Shown: piece after piece, positions 9,222 to 17,102 of the stretch | How positions within the stretch are numbered: the stretch's first letter is position 1 | How the letters are laid out: each line of letters begins with the position of its first letter | DNA from: Anaerolineae bacterium | GTDB taxonomy: Bacteria; Chloroflexota; Anaerolineae; Caldilineales; Caldilineaceae | Direction: 5' to 3' | Assembly (NCBI GenBank): GCA_030432295.1 | Contig: JAUIHI010000025.1 | Span: 35,956-99,955, forward strand | DNA: 64,000 nt | The notes under the pieces: model-generated | Databases searched by the model: none | What the model was told of the DNA's origin: nothing | The model's input: only the letters and a program-made list of their open reading frames with translations | Program-made: the position numbers and the translations under genes

Positions 9222-9641
9222 TCAGGCAGCCAGCGGCAGGTGGCGCACAGAAGTAAACGGTATGGGATGCGGTGTGTGGGGCAACTTCACTGCCGAGAGC
9301 TGCAGAAAGTGGCTGACGGACGGCATTCGCAAAATGCGCAATATTTCATCTCGCTGTTGAAGCGGCAAAGATTCAATACCAGTCAGGCGGAAGCTTTCTG
9401 GGCCATATTCGGTATCCTGGATCAGATGGGAGAATGAGGTGAAAATCAGACTACGTGGGGACGCATTGTTCTTATCGTACCGCAGCACAATTTCATCGGT
9501 CAGTTCGATGCCTGTCCCCGATCCGCTGGCAAAGAAAATTTCCAGCGTATCTCCTTCGCTGTCGTACTCGATACGCACTTTCTCTCCTGTCGGAAGCGTT
9601 TCAATCCATTCTTGCAACCATTTTCTCGTTTGTGTAGCCAT
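9222..9641 (-). CDS. DUF2283-like protein, probable antitoxin
   Basis: 139 residues. The segment VRIEYDSEGDTLEIFF with a downstream ELTDEIVLRYD matches the DUF2283 pattern (Y-D-x-x-x-D-x-L-x-I-x-F). The C-terminal ~50 residues (LPLQQRDEILRILRMPSV onward) extend beyond the core. It starts 11 nt after the stop of the upstream nuclease-like gene. DUF2283 genes are commonly found beside DUF4258/RelE-like toxin genes, so an antitoxin role is inferred from context and family. There is no DNA-binding motif that I can point to. Confidence 0.6.
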   Translation of the reverse strand: MATQTRKWLQEWIETLPTGEKVRIEYDSEGDTLEIFFASGSGTGIELTDEIVLRYDKNNASPRSLIFTSFSHLIQDTEYGPESFRLTGIESLPLQQRDEILRILRMPSVSHFLQLSAVKLPHTPHPIPFTSVRHLPLAA

Positions 9642-9652
9642 TGCCGTATACC

Positions 9653-9973
9653 TTAAGTTTCTGGAGCCGTCTCGCCCCAGGCTGTAGTCACAAAATTATT
9701 GGCGACTTCTGTTCCATCATCCAACTGCGAGAAACCAAAGACGACGATGACGGTAATGCTGTTGCTGCCATCCGATAGCCCTTTGCAGGGGTGGCGGTAG
9801 CGAAAACATTGAGGGTCTCGGCGTTCCTGGCGGCGTCGGCCAAATCGCAGCGAATTCAGCACATCTTCCCGGCGTCCGATCAGTTCCTCGTGGCGAATTT
9901 CGATGTGTTCCCACCGTTCTTCGGTGAGGTAAATCTTCCGCCCATCCCGATCTGTGACGGTCCAGCGACGCAT
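9653..9973 (-). CDS. PBECR/DUF4258-like small nuclease, probable toxin
   Basis: About 106 residues from ATG at 9973, chosen because GGAGG stands 9 nt upstream. ATG at 9982 and GTG at 10015 are alternatives. The pattern WTVTDRDGRKIYLTEERWEHI, a following RHEE, a central Arg/Tyr stretch (RDPQCFRYRH) and a final strand VANNFVTTAW fit the BECR-fold RNase group (RelE/barnase-like; PBECR or DUF4258). Candidate catalytic residues are the His of HIEIRHE and the C-terminal Thr. It precedes the DUF2283 gene in an operon, the usual toxin-antitoxin order seen for such pairs. Family assignment is by eye and moderate. Confidence 0.5.
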   Translation of the reverse strand: MRRWTVTDRDGRKIYLTEERWEHIEIRHEELIGRREDVLNSLRFGRRRQERRDPQCFRYRHPCKGLSDGSNSITVIVVFGFSQLDDGTEVANNFVTTAWGETAPET

Positions 9974-10114
9974 CTCTCCCATCCTCCGATGATGTCTGCG
10001 GTCCAATTGTAACACCCCCGTCAGGCAGGGTCAAGCGGCAAATGTTGCTACGATCAGGTAGCAGAATTATAGCACGCCCAGATTATTCTATCGAGCATCC
10101 AACGGAGTAAACGC

Positions 10115-11215
10115 ATGAGTAGCTCTTTTACTACTGACGCAAGCCGCCTGAACCGCCTCTACACCTTCCTCGCCACCGCGGTTGACCGGGGCGACCTGCC
10201 CGGCGCGGCTGTGCAGCTTTCCCAGCGGGGCAAAGCGCTGCCCGCCCGGGTCTTTGGCCGTTTCGCTCCCGCCGCGGACGCGCCGCCTATGCAGCCCGAT
10301 TCCATCTTCCTCGTCGCCTCCATCACCAAACCGGTGGTCGTCTCGGCGGTGATGCTCCTGGCCGAGCGGGGCGAACTGCTGCTGGACGAACCCGCCCGCC
10401 ATTTTGTGCCTGAATTTGCTGGCAACGGCAAAGAGGCCATCACCCTGCGCCATCTGATGACCCACACCTCTGGCCTGCCCGATATGCTGCCGGAGAATCA
10501 GGCGCTGCGGGAGGCCCACGCGCCGATGGAGGAGTTCATCCGCCGCATCTGTGATTTGACGCCCGACTTCCCCGCGGGCACAGGCATCCAATACCAGAGC
10601 GCGGGCATCGCCATTCTGGGCGAGATTGTCCAGCGGGTGAGTGGACTGCCCCTGCGAGACTTCCTGCGCCAGGAGATTTTCGATCCACTGGGGATGCACG
10701 ACACGGCGCTGGGGATGGCCGGTCTGCCCAAGGAGCGACTGTCGCTGGTGAATGTGCCCACCGAGCAGATCGGGGCGGACTGGGGCTGGAACAGCGATTA
10801 CTGGCGAAATCTGGGCGCGGCCTGGGGTGGAATGTTTTCGACGGTCAGCGATCTGACCCGCTATTTACAGGCATTTCTCAATGGGGGCGAACTGGACGGG
10901 GTGCGGCTCTTCAGTCGGGCGACGGTGGCGGCGATGCTGCGGGACCAGACGACACCGATGGTATCTATTCCGGCTGAGCAGCGGGCGGTCCACGGCTGGG
11001 GACTGGGCTGGCGGCTGGCCCCGGCTACGGGCTGGCGCTACTTCGGCGACCTGCTCACACCGGGCAGTTTTGGTCACGGCGGCGCGACAGGGACAGTCTG
11101 CTGGGCGAACTCGGCGCAGGAAACGACGTTTGTGCTGTTCACCACCCAACCGGCGGTGTGGAGTGAGCCGCTATTGGGCCGAGCTTCCAATTTGACCGCG
11201 GCCTGTGTTTTGTAG
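10115..11215 (+). CDS. Serine beta-lactamase-like hydrolase (class C/PBP4 type)
   Basis: 366 residues. Ser69-Ile-Thr-Lys72 is the SxxK motif (FLVASITKPVV), Tyr160-Gln-Ser162 stands at the YxN position (IQYQSAGIAIL), and GSFGHGGATG (317-326) provides the HGG variant of the third motif. There is no signal peptide, so it is probably a cytoplasmic esterase or peptidase and not a true antibiotic-resistance enzyme. GGAG stands upstream of ATG. Its TAG stop (11213-11215) lies inside the left terminal inverted repeat of the adjacent MITE-like element, so the last few residues may have been altered by that insertion. Confidence 0.85.
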   Translation: MSSSFTTDASRLNRLYTFLATAVDRGDLPGAAVQLSQRGKALPARVFGRFAPAADAPPMQPDSIFLVASITKPVVVSAVMLLAERGELLLDEPARHFVPEFAGNGKEAITLRHLMTHTSGLPDMLPENQALREAHAPMEEFIRRICDLTPDFPAGTGIQYQSAGIAILGEIVQRVSGLPLRDFLRQEIFDPLGMHDTALGMAGLPKERLSLVNVPTEQIGADWGWNSDYWRNLGAAWGGMFSTVSDLTRYLQAFLNGGELDGVRLFSRATVAAMLRDQTTPMVSIPAEQRAVHGWGLGWRLAPATGWRYFGDLLTPGSFGHGGATGTVCWANSAQETTFVLFTTQPAVWSEPLLGRASNLTAACVL

Positions 11216-11396
11216 GTGCGGTTTCTTGTGAATTAAGAAAATAACCGGGCAACTGTAGGGGCGCTGCTTGCTGCGCCCGACACCTGCGGGCGCAGCAAGC
11301 AGCGCCCCTACGTCATTACCCGATCAATTTTTTAATGTCCAACTAACCGCACAACGAGGGACGGACCTTGAATGTACGGTTAGAAACCGCACCTAC
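11212..11396. mobile_element. MITE-like element with 15-bp terminal inverted repeats
   Basis: Exact 15-bp terminal inverted repeats GTAGGTGCGGTTTCT lie at 11212-11226 and, in reverse complement, at 11382-11396. They bound 185 bp with no coding capacity. The centre holds a perfect 25-bp hairpin (11255-11311). Both terminal repeats contain an in-frame TAG: one ends the beta-lactamase-like gene on the plus strand, the other ends rluD on the minus strand. Confidence 0.7.
11255..11311. repeat. Perfect 25-bp inverted repeat, 7-nt loop
   Basis: Arms 11255-11279 and 11287-11311 are exact reverse complements, very GC-rich, around the loop ACACCTG. It would form a strong cruciform or RNA hairpin between two convergent genes and may act as a bidirectional transcription barrier, although no T-run follows. 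Confidence 0.9.
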
Positions 11397-12352
11397 CCAT
11401 CCATCCCATCCAACAGCGCCTGTAATTCCGGCGGCAGGGGCGCGACGAACTCCCGCTCCTCACCGGAGGGCAGGCGAAAGCGCAATTTGTGGGCGTGGAG
11501 AAAGTGGCGGTCCAGGCTGAGCCGCTGGCGTTTGTGGCCGTAGAGGGTATCGCCGACAACCGGGTGCTTCATCCAGGCGCAGTGGACACGAATCTGGTGG
11601 GTGCGTCCGGTGAGCAGATTGGCCCGGATGAGAGTGAAGTGGGCGGAGAGTCCGCTGACCAGTCGGGTGTGGTAGATGGCCGCCGTATGGTATTCGGTGA
11701 TGGCTTCCCGTCCCGGACTTTCGCCGGTCTGTGGGTCGATGGGTAGCACAGCCTGGCGCTTGCGTTCCACCGGATGGCGGCCAATCGCCGCGGCGATGCG
11801 GCCCTGGGGCGGGTCGATGCGCCCTTCGAGCAGGGCCAGATATTCTTTGCGGACTGTGCGGGCGGCAAACTGGCGCTGCAAAAAGCGATGGGTCTGGTCA
11901 TTCTTGGCGACGACAATCAGGCCGGAGGTTTCTTTGTCCAGGCGGTGAACGATGCCGGGCCGCTTCTCCCCGCCCACGCCGGCAATCTCCGGGCAGTGGT
12001 GCAGAATGGCATTGACGAGGGTTCCACCGCTGTGCCCCGGCGCGGGATGGACGACCAACCCCGCTGGTTTGTCCACGACCAGCAGGTCGTCGTCTTCGTA
12101 GACAATCGACAGGGGAATCGCCTCGGCCTGGAGTTCGGTGTCGGCTGGCGCGGGGATTTGGACAGTCACCTGCTGGCCCGCCTCCACCTTCAAGCTGGCT
12201 TTGGCCGATTGCCCATCCACTAGCACCGCACCGTCGGCGATCCAGCGCTGGATCGCGGCCCGGCTGTGCTGGGGCAATTGCCCGACCAGCCAGCGGTCCA
12301 GCCGTTCATCGGGTGCAGGATCGGGCACATCAAATCGGAGGGGGATGGGCAT
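11393..12352 (-). CDS. rluD: RluD-family 23S rRNA pseudouridine synthase
   Basis: 319 residues. An S4 RNA-binding domain is at ~17-65 (RLDRWLVGQLP to VEAGQQVTV). The catalytic block is GIVHRLDKETSG with Asp139, and HQIRVHCAWMKHPVVGD lies further on; all are typical of RluA/RluC/RluD. It isomerises specific uridines in large-subunit rRNA; paralogue choice (RluD versus RluC) is by overall resemblance. It lies downstream of lspA, a frequent neighbour, with a palindrome in the gap. The stop codon is part of the MITE-like element at 11212-11396. Confidence 0.88.
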   Translation of the reverse strand: MPIPLRFDVPDPAPDERLDRWLVGQLPQHSRAAIQRWIADGAVLVDGQSAKASLKVEAGQQVTVQIPAPADTELQAEAIPLSIVYEDDDLLVVDKPAGLVVHPAPGHSGGTLVNAILHHCPEIAGVGGEKRPGIVHRLDKETSGLIVVAKNDQTHRFLQRQFAARTVRKEYLALLEGRIDPPQGRIAAAIGRHPVERKRQAVLPIDPQTGESPGREAITEYHTAAIYHTRLVSGLSAHFTLIRANLLTGRTHQIRVHCAWMKHPVVGDTLYGHKRQRLSLDRHFLHAHKLRFRLPSGEEREFVAPLPPELQALLDGMDG

Positions 12353-12400
12353 AGCAGCTTTCAGACTTGAATGGAATAGAATCAGAATAATTAAAGAGAG

Positions 12401-12478
12401 GACGCAGATTATCGCAGAAACAACTGATTTGCACTGATTTTATCAGCGTCAATCAGTTGTTTCTGCGTAATCAGCGTC
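12401..12478. repeat. Long imperfect palindrome between lspA and rluD
   Basis: A perfect 17-bp inner stem (12413-12429 with 12451-12467) is extended by an 11-bp outer stem with one mismatch (12401-12411 with 12468-12478). It is built from the CGCAGATT/AATCAGCG units seen again at 62.8-63.1 kb, so it is probably a dispersed palindromic repeat. It may also terminate lspA. Confidence 0.75.
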
Positions 12479-12490
12479 TCGGCTTCTGGA

Positions 12491-13057
12491 TCAGGCTTCG
12501 GCGGATTCCAGCGGATCGCCCGCCATTTTGGCCGCTTTTTCGCGGCGGGCTGCCTGTATATCCTGCCACAAAATCACAATCGCCAGCCCGATTACACCGC
12601 CCACCACCGCGCTGTCGGCCACATTCCAGTTGGGGATGTAGTAGAAGCCGGGGATACCGGTCACAATAAAGTCGGTGACAAAGCCCTGTTCGATGCGGTC
12701 GATCACATTGCCGATGGCCCCGCCCATCTCCAGCCCCAAGAGCACCCGTACAAAACGCTCGGCGACCGGCAGGTGTTGGGCCGTGTAGTAGAGGATGCCG
12801 ATAGAGACGGCGATGGCAACAACTGTAAAAAAGACCCGTCCGCCTTGAAAGATGCCAAAGGCCGCGCCGTAGTTGTTTACGTGTTGAAAACTCAGGTAGC
12901 CTTCCAGGGCTGGAATCGGCACTGTGGAACTGTAGAGAGGCATGGCCGCCCGAATCAGTTCTTTTGTCCAGCGGTCCAGGCCAATCACCACCCCCGCCAC
13001 GACCAACACAATCCACCAGCGCTGGGCCAGGCTGCCCAGGCTCAATTTCTGCGCCAT
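12491..13057 (-). CDS. lspA: Lipoprotein signal peptidase II
   Basis: 188 residues with four TM helices (around 13-27, 65-90, 100-118 and 148-165). Catalytic aspartates are Asp120 in GNVIDRI and Asp148 in NVADSA; the 28-residue gap fits the family. NNYGAAFGIF is the family's N-N-x-G-x-A-F motif. It cleaves the signal peptide of prolipoproteins before the lipidated Cys, and the lipoprotein at 55314 would be a substrate. It is upstream of rluD on the same strand. The C-terminal ~20 residues are a soluble tail. Confidence 0.92.
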   Translation of the reverse strand: MAQKLSLGSLAQRWWIVLVVAGVVIGLDRWTKELIRAAMPLYSSTVPIPALEGYLSFQHVNNYGAAFGIFQGGRVFFTVVAIAVSIGILYYTAQHLPVAERFVRVLLGLEMGGAIGNVIDRIEQGFVTDFIVTGIPGFYYIPNWNVADSAVVGGVIGLAIVILWQDIQAARREKAAKMAGDPLESAEA

Positions 13058-13083
13058 TACCTCTACTCCTCATAAATATCCTG

Positions 13084-13154
13084 ACCACAAAGATACGAAG
13101 ACACAAAGAAAAATAGTTCTTCTCTTTAACTTTGTGCCTTCGTATCTTTGTGGT
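13084..13154. repeat. Dispersed CAAAG-type palindrome
   Basis: Arms 13084-13108 and 13130-13154 (25 bp, one mismatch) are made of ACAAAG/CTTTGT units. Related sequences occur at 17071-17097, 19963-19985, 20879-20912, 50695-50755, 55329-55418 and 62924-63007. Confidence 0.8.
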
Positions 13155-13285
13155 TTCCTTTGATGGGTTCTTCTTGCTTTCGCTATTGTATCGCACCTGA
13201 ACGGAAATGGTGAATTGCAACAGATATGCTATACTATTTCGGTTGTCAATTTTTAGCAGTAAGCAGCTACCCGAAGGAGACGGAA

Positions 13286-14101
13286 ATGGCCCGTGAGATT
13301 ACCATTGCGCTTGTGCAGATGGCCCCTGCCCTGGCAAACCCGGAAGAGAATCTGCGCAAGATGGGCGATTTTGTCGAGCGCATTTGCAGCGAGCAACCCA
13401 CGGACCTGATCGTCTTCCCCGAGCTTTCCTATACGGGTACAGAGTTGGGCCTGCGCGCCACGGACCTGGCCGAACGGGTTCCTGGCCACGCCACCAACTA
13501 TCTGGCCAAACGGGCCAACGACTATAACGTCCACATCGTCTTTGGGCTGGTGATCAAAGAAAAGGTGGAGAGTATCCTCTACAACGGCGTCGCCTGTCTG
13601 GGACCGGAAGGGGACATTCTGGCCTCCTACCGTAAAGTCCATCTACTGGGCGAAGAGCGCCAGGTCTATCGGGGCGGCTTCCGCTTCTTCAATGTGGATG
13701 CGGAGTGGGGGCGCTTTGGCCTGATGATCGGCTCGGACCTGGTCTTCCCCGAATCTGCCCGCAGCCTGAATCTGGAAGGTGCAGAACTGGTCGTCCTCAG
13801 CGCCAACTGGGAGGCCAACCACCAGGAGCAGTGGCGTGCTCACATCATCAGCCGGGCCGCGGAGAATGCCTGTTTTGTGGCTGCGGCCAACCGGGTGGGC
13901 CAGGAACCGACAATGGAGTTCGCCGGTGACAGTATGCTGGTGGGGCCGTCGGGCGAGGTCTACACAGTGCTGGAAGACCCGATTGAGGGCTATGCAGTGG
14001 CGACGATTGACTTGGAAAGGGTGCGGGAAGTGCGGGAAGAACGCCAGATCATCCAGTTCCGCGAGCCAACTGCCTACCGCTCCGTCGTCAAGAAATATTG
14101 A
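13286..14101 (+). CDS. Nitrilase-superfamily protein lacking the catalytic cysteine
   Basis: 271 residues starting at ATG 13286, with AAGGAG 7 nt upstream. The fold is the carbon-nitrogen hydrolase alpha-beta-beta-alpha type. Glu46 (VFPELSYTG) and Lys117 (YRKVHLLGEE) of the Glu-Lys-Cys triad are present. At the position of the nucleophile (normally I-C-x-D-x-x-FPE) the sequence reads MIGSDLVFPE, so Cys is replaced by Gly149 with Ser150 next to it. The remaining family blocks (VLSANWEANHQEQWR, FVAAANRVG, GDSMLVGPSGE) are intact. Nitrilase or amidase chemistry is therefore unlikely unless Ser150 serves. A regulatory or binding role is possible. The gene stands alone before the DUF402 gene. Confidence 0.82.
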   Translation: MAREITIALVQMAPALANPEENLRKMGDFVERICSEQPTDLIVFPELSYTGTELGLRATDLAERVPGHATNYLAKRANDYNVHIVFGLVIKEKVESILYNGVACLGPEGDILASYRKVHLLGEERQVYRGGFRFFNVDAEWGRFGLMIGSDLVFPESARSLNLEGAELVVLSANWEANHQEQWRAHIISRAAENACFVAAANRVGQEPTMEFAGDSMLVGPSGEVYTVLEDPIEGYAVATIDLERVREVREERQIIQFREPTAYRSVVKKY

Positions 14102-14143
14102 TGTAACAAAGGACACGAACAATACGGATTTGCACAGCGGTGT

Positions 14144-14160
14144 CCTGAGCCTGTCGAAGG
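14144..14160 (+). repeat. TGAGCCTGTCGAAGG-type dispersed repeat
   Basis: A 17-bp unit CCTGAGCCTGTCGAAGG in the gap between the nitrilase-like and DUF402 genes. Related units (TTGAGCCTGTCGAAAC) occur at ~58715-58735. This short motif is widespread in intergenic DNA of many bacteria. Confidence 0.6.
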
Positions 14161-14233
14161 GATAGAAACTGCAAAATCTGTCTCCTCTGTGTGATCTGCG
14201 TCCCTCTCATTTTCTCTGTTCTTGGACAAATTC

Positions 14234-14803
14234 ATGACCAATGCGAAGCAAGCAGCCCAGGTCCTTTTTCAGCCGTTGACCAGCGGTGGCTGGCAAAATC
14301 ACCCGGAGATGGCCGACTACCGGGCCGAGTGGTTGAGCAGCCTTCTGGTCGAGCGGGCCAACTGGAAGGAAGACGCCTTCCCCCGCTCGTTTGGCGATGT
14401 GCAGATTGCCGGGCCGGGCTATGTCTGGTTTCGTTTCTGGCTGCCAGAACAGGACCAGGTGGTGGAGAAGTATTTTGACACCGATGGCAATTCTGTGGGC
14501 GTCTATGTGCCTGTGACTGAGGTGTTGGAGCGGCGGGGCGAAGTCTGGCGCACGGTTGAACTGGTGCTGGCCCTCTGGCTGGACGCCACCGGACGGGTCT
14601 CTGTCCTGCGCGAGGATGACTTTGACGAGGCTGTGGAGCGGGAGATTCTGACACCTGTCGCCGCGGAACAGGCCGAGCGTCGCATCCGGGAGCTGACCAC
14701 AGCCATTGCCGCCGAGCAGTTCCCACCGCCGCTGGTGCGCAACTTTGAGATTAATGTGGAAGAGAACGACGAAAACGAAGAAAACGATGTGGAACAGGTC
14801 TAG
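14234..14803 (+). CDS. DUF402 protein (FomD/nucleoside-diphosphatase-like)
   Basis: 189 residues from ATG 14234; a TTG at 14222 is possible. The core GYVWFRFWLPEQDQVVEKYF, followed by VLALWLDATGRVSVLREDDF, matches the DUF402 pattern of W-Y-strand, a D-x-x-L-D-x-x-V metal site and a D/E-rich helix. Proteins of this family include FomD-like nucleotide hydrolases and RNA-associated members; no substrate can be assigned. The C-terminus is very acidic (NVEENDENEENDVEQV). It lies 76 nt before hisH and may be unrelated to it. Confidence 0.7.
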   Translation: MTNAKQAAQVLFQPLTSGGWQNHPEMADYRAEWLSSLLVERANWKEDAFPRSFGDVQIAGPGYVWFRFWLPEQDQVVEKYFDTDGNSVGVYVPVTEVLERRGEVWRTVELVLALWLDATGRVSVLREDDFDEAVEREILTPVAAEQAERRIRELTTAIAAEQFPPPLVRNFEINVEENDENEENDVEQV

Positions 14804-14879
14804 CAACTACCTGTTGCCGGTGTGTGTATGAACCTTCCGATTGGAATTTCCAATCTCTAGCCCCGAATCACTGACTCTT

Positions 14880-15599
14880 ATGATCGCCATCCTTGACTAC
14901 GGCGTAGGCAATCTGCGCAGCGTATACCACTCCTTCGAAGCGGTCGCCACACCACTGGGCATTCAGGTGGATATTGTGGACCACCCCACCGACTTTACCC
15001 GTTGGCAGGCGGTTGTGCTGCCCGGCCAGGGCGCGTTCGGCGACAGCGCCGACAATCTGCGCCGCCAGGGCTTTGTGGAGCCTCTACTGGAAAGCGTGGA
15101 CGCGGGCCTGCCTCTGCTCGGCATCTGCGTGGGGATGCAACTGCTCTTCGACGAGAGCGAAGAGATGGGCCAGCACGAAGGGCTGCATCTGATCCCCGGA
15201 CGGGTGCGCCGTTTTCCCGCAGCTATGCCCGATCCCGCCCGCCCCGGCCATCTGCTGCGGGTTCCCCAAATCGGCTGGAATCAACTGCACCGCCGCCAGG
15301 ACGATCGCCTGCTCGATGGCGTCAGTGACGGAGCCTATGCCTATTTTGCCCACAGCTACTATTGCGACGCCGCAGATCCCTCGGCTGTCCTGGCTTACAC
15401 CGACTACGGCATCGACTACCCGTCGATTGTGCGCTATCGCAACGCCTGGGGTATCCAGCCCCACCCGGAAAAGAGCCACACCGTTGGCCTGCACATTCTG
15501 GGCAACTTTATGAAAATGGTAACAGAGGGATCGGAGACTGGAGACTGGGGACTGGGAAGCGTTGCCCCCGATTCCCAATCCCCAATCCCCAATCCCTGA
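14880..15599 (+). CDS. hisH: Imidazole glycerol phosphate synthase, glutamine amidotransferase subunit
   Basis: 239 residues. The class I glutaminase triad is present: Cys83 in LLGICVGMQ, and His/Glu in IQPHPEKSH. PGQGAFGD is the family's oxyanion-loop region. It supplies ammonia to HisF for imidazole ring closure. The family is usually ~200-210 residues. The extra ~25 C-terminal residues (from EGSETGDWGLG to the end) are encoded by a GGGGACTGGG/CCCAATCCCC palindrome and probably arise from a repeat insertion. It is the first recognisable gene of the histidine cluster, 5 nt before the next gene. Confidence 0.92.
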   Translation: MIAILDYGVGNLRSVYHSFEAVATPLGIQVDIVDHPTDFTRWQAVVLPGQGAFGDSADNLRRQGFVEPLLESVDAGLPLLGICVGMQLLFDESEEMGQHEGLHLIPGRVRRFPAAMPDPARPGHLLRVPQIGWNQLHRRQDDRLLDGVSDGAYAYFAHSYYCDAADPSAVLAYTDYGIDYPSIVRYRNAWGIQPHPEKSHTVGLHILGNFMKMVTEGSETGDWGLGSVAPDSQSPIPNP

Positions 15600-15604
15600 T
15601 CCCA

Positions 15605-16189
15605 ATGCTCTTCCTCATCACCCACGCCCACACCCAACAGAAAAGGGATGCCGATGCCACCGGCTGGGATCTGTCCCCGGCTGGATACGAACAGGTGGCG
15701 GGGTTGGCTCGGCTGTCCTTTTGGAATGGTGTGGACCGAATTGTGGTGAGCAGCGAAGCCAAGACCCGGCTGACGGTTGGGCCCGTGCTGGCAGAGCGGC
15801 GGCTGCCGCTGACTGTCGATCCCTGCTTCGATGAACTGGGCCGGGGCAGTGGATGGGTGGACGACTACACCGCACGGGTGGCGGAGGTCTTTGCCAACCC
15901 GGTGCGCTCCATTGGTGGCTGGGAGAGCGCGGCTGACGCGCTGGCCCGCTTCCGGGAAGGTATCAGCGCCCTGGCCGATGCCTTCCCGCAAGAGACAATC
16001 GCGCTGGTCGGCCACGGGCTGACCTTCAGCCTCTTTCGGGCGCATCTGCTGGGACAGGCACAGGTCAACTTCGACGATTGGCAGCGCCTCTCCTTTTGCG
16101 CCCTGGCCGAGGTGGAATGGCCGGGGCTAAAACTGGTGCAGGATTTCCAGCCGATTCCGGGTACACCTTTAATCGAAAGGGGAAAGTAA
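15605..16189 (+). CDS. Histidine phosphatase superfamily protein with altered RHG motif
   Basis: 194 residues. The layout is that of a small phosphoglycerate-mutase-like phosphatase: an N-terminal strand with the catalytic His, VVSSEAKTRLTV, a central acidic segment (CFDELGRGSGW) and the second His in ALVGHGLTF. The usual R-H-G reads T-H-A (LITHAHT, residues 4-10), so the phosphate-binding Arg and the Gly are lost while His7 remains. It is embedded in the histidine operon between hisH and hisA, so histidinol-phosphate phosphatase is a possible role, but this is a context-only guess. ATG follows the hisH stop by 5 nt. Confidence 0.72.
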   Translation: MLFLITHAHTQQKRDADATGWDLSPAGYEQVAGLARLSFWNGVDRIVVSSEAKTRLTVGPVLAERRLPLTVDPCFDELGRGSGWVDDYTARVAEVFANPVRSIGGWESAADALARFREGISALADAFPQETIALVGHGLTFSLFRAHLLGQAQVNFDDWQRLSFCALAEVEWPGLKLVQDFQPIPGTPLIERGK

Positions 16190-17056
16190 ATGGCAAACCT
16201 ATCCCTCGAATTCCTCGGCACATCCGGGGCCATCCGCACACCCCGCCCCGGCTGCAACTGTCGGCTCTGCGCCCAGGCCCGGCGCGTCGGCATCCCCTGG
16301 GAGCGGGGCGGACCCAGCGTCTTTGTCCACGGGCCGAATGTGCTCATCGACACGCCGGAAGAGAGCGCTATGCAGGTCAACCGGGCGGGCACCGGCCCGA
16401 TTGCAGCGGGCTTCTACAGCCACTGGCATCCGGATCACACCGCGGGCCGGCGCATGTGGGAGACCCGCAACTGGGACTTTCGGGCCTGGCCGCCGGACCA
16501 CATCTGCACGCCTATCTACCTGCCCCCAAACGTCGTGCGGGATTTTGGCGTCTTTATGGGGCTGAAGGAAAATTTCGACTATTGGCAGGCGAAGGGGCTG
16601 GTGGATGTGCGGCAGATGGACGGGCCGGTCTCCCTGGGCGGTTGGTCTATCACCGCCCATTCGGTCCATGAGGAGTACGTCTACGCCTTTCTCTTTGAAG
16701 AAGAAGACGGTCAGCGGCGGGTGCTGATCGCAATGGACGAACTCTACGGTTGGTCGCCACCTGCCGAGTTTGTGGGCGTGGACTTGGCCGTGCTGCCCAC
16801 AGGCATCTTCGAGTTCAACCCCTTCACCGGCGAGCGGCGGATGTCCCCGGATCATCCGGTGCTGGAACGGGAGGCCACCTGGCGGCAGACTGTGGAAATG
16901 GTGGAGAAGTTGCAGGCCAAACGGGTCATCTTCGCCCACATCGAAGAGCCGGACGGCAATTCGCCCGAAGAACTGCTGCTGTTGGCCGACGAACTTCGCC
17001 GTTCGCGTGGATGGAATGTTACCTTCGCCTATGATACACTCGTGGTAGAGTTGTGA
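16190..17056 (+). CDS. PhnP-like metallo-beta-lactamase-fold hydrolase
   Basis: 288 residues. The N-terminal [12 protein letters not shown] (Cys22, Cys24, Cys27) resembles the extra zinc site of PhnP, and [10 protein letters not shown] (His78, His80, Asp82, His83) is the di-metal motif of the MBL fold. Further ligands are HSVHEE, AMDELYG and FAHIEEPDG. PhnP hydrolyses phosphoribosyl cyclic phosphate; related proteins act on other phosphodiesters. It immediately follows the phosphatase-like gene (TAA then ATG, no gap) inside the histidine cluster, suggesting a role with phosphoribosyl intermediates (inference). Confidence 0.78.
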   Translation: MANLSLEFLGTSGAIRTPRPGCNCRLCAQARRVGIPWERGGPSVFVHGPNVLIDTPEESAMQVNRAGTGPIAAGFYSHWHPDHTAGRRMWETRNWDFRAWPPDHICTPIYLPPNVVRDFGVFMGLKENFDYWQAKGLVDVRQMDGPVSLGGWSITAHSVHEEYVYAFLFEEEDGQRRVLIAMDELYGWSPPAEFVGVDLAVLPTGIFEFNPFTGERRMSPDHPVLEREATWRQTVEMVEKLQAKRVIFAHIEEPDGNSPEELLLLADELRRSRGWNVTFAYDTLVVEL

Positions 17057-17102
17057 GAACGACGACCAACCACGAAGACGCAAAGGCACAAAGACAAAAC
17101 GA

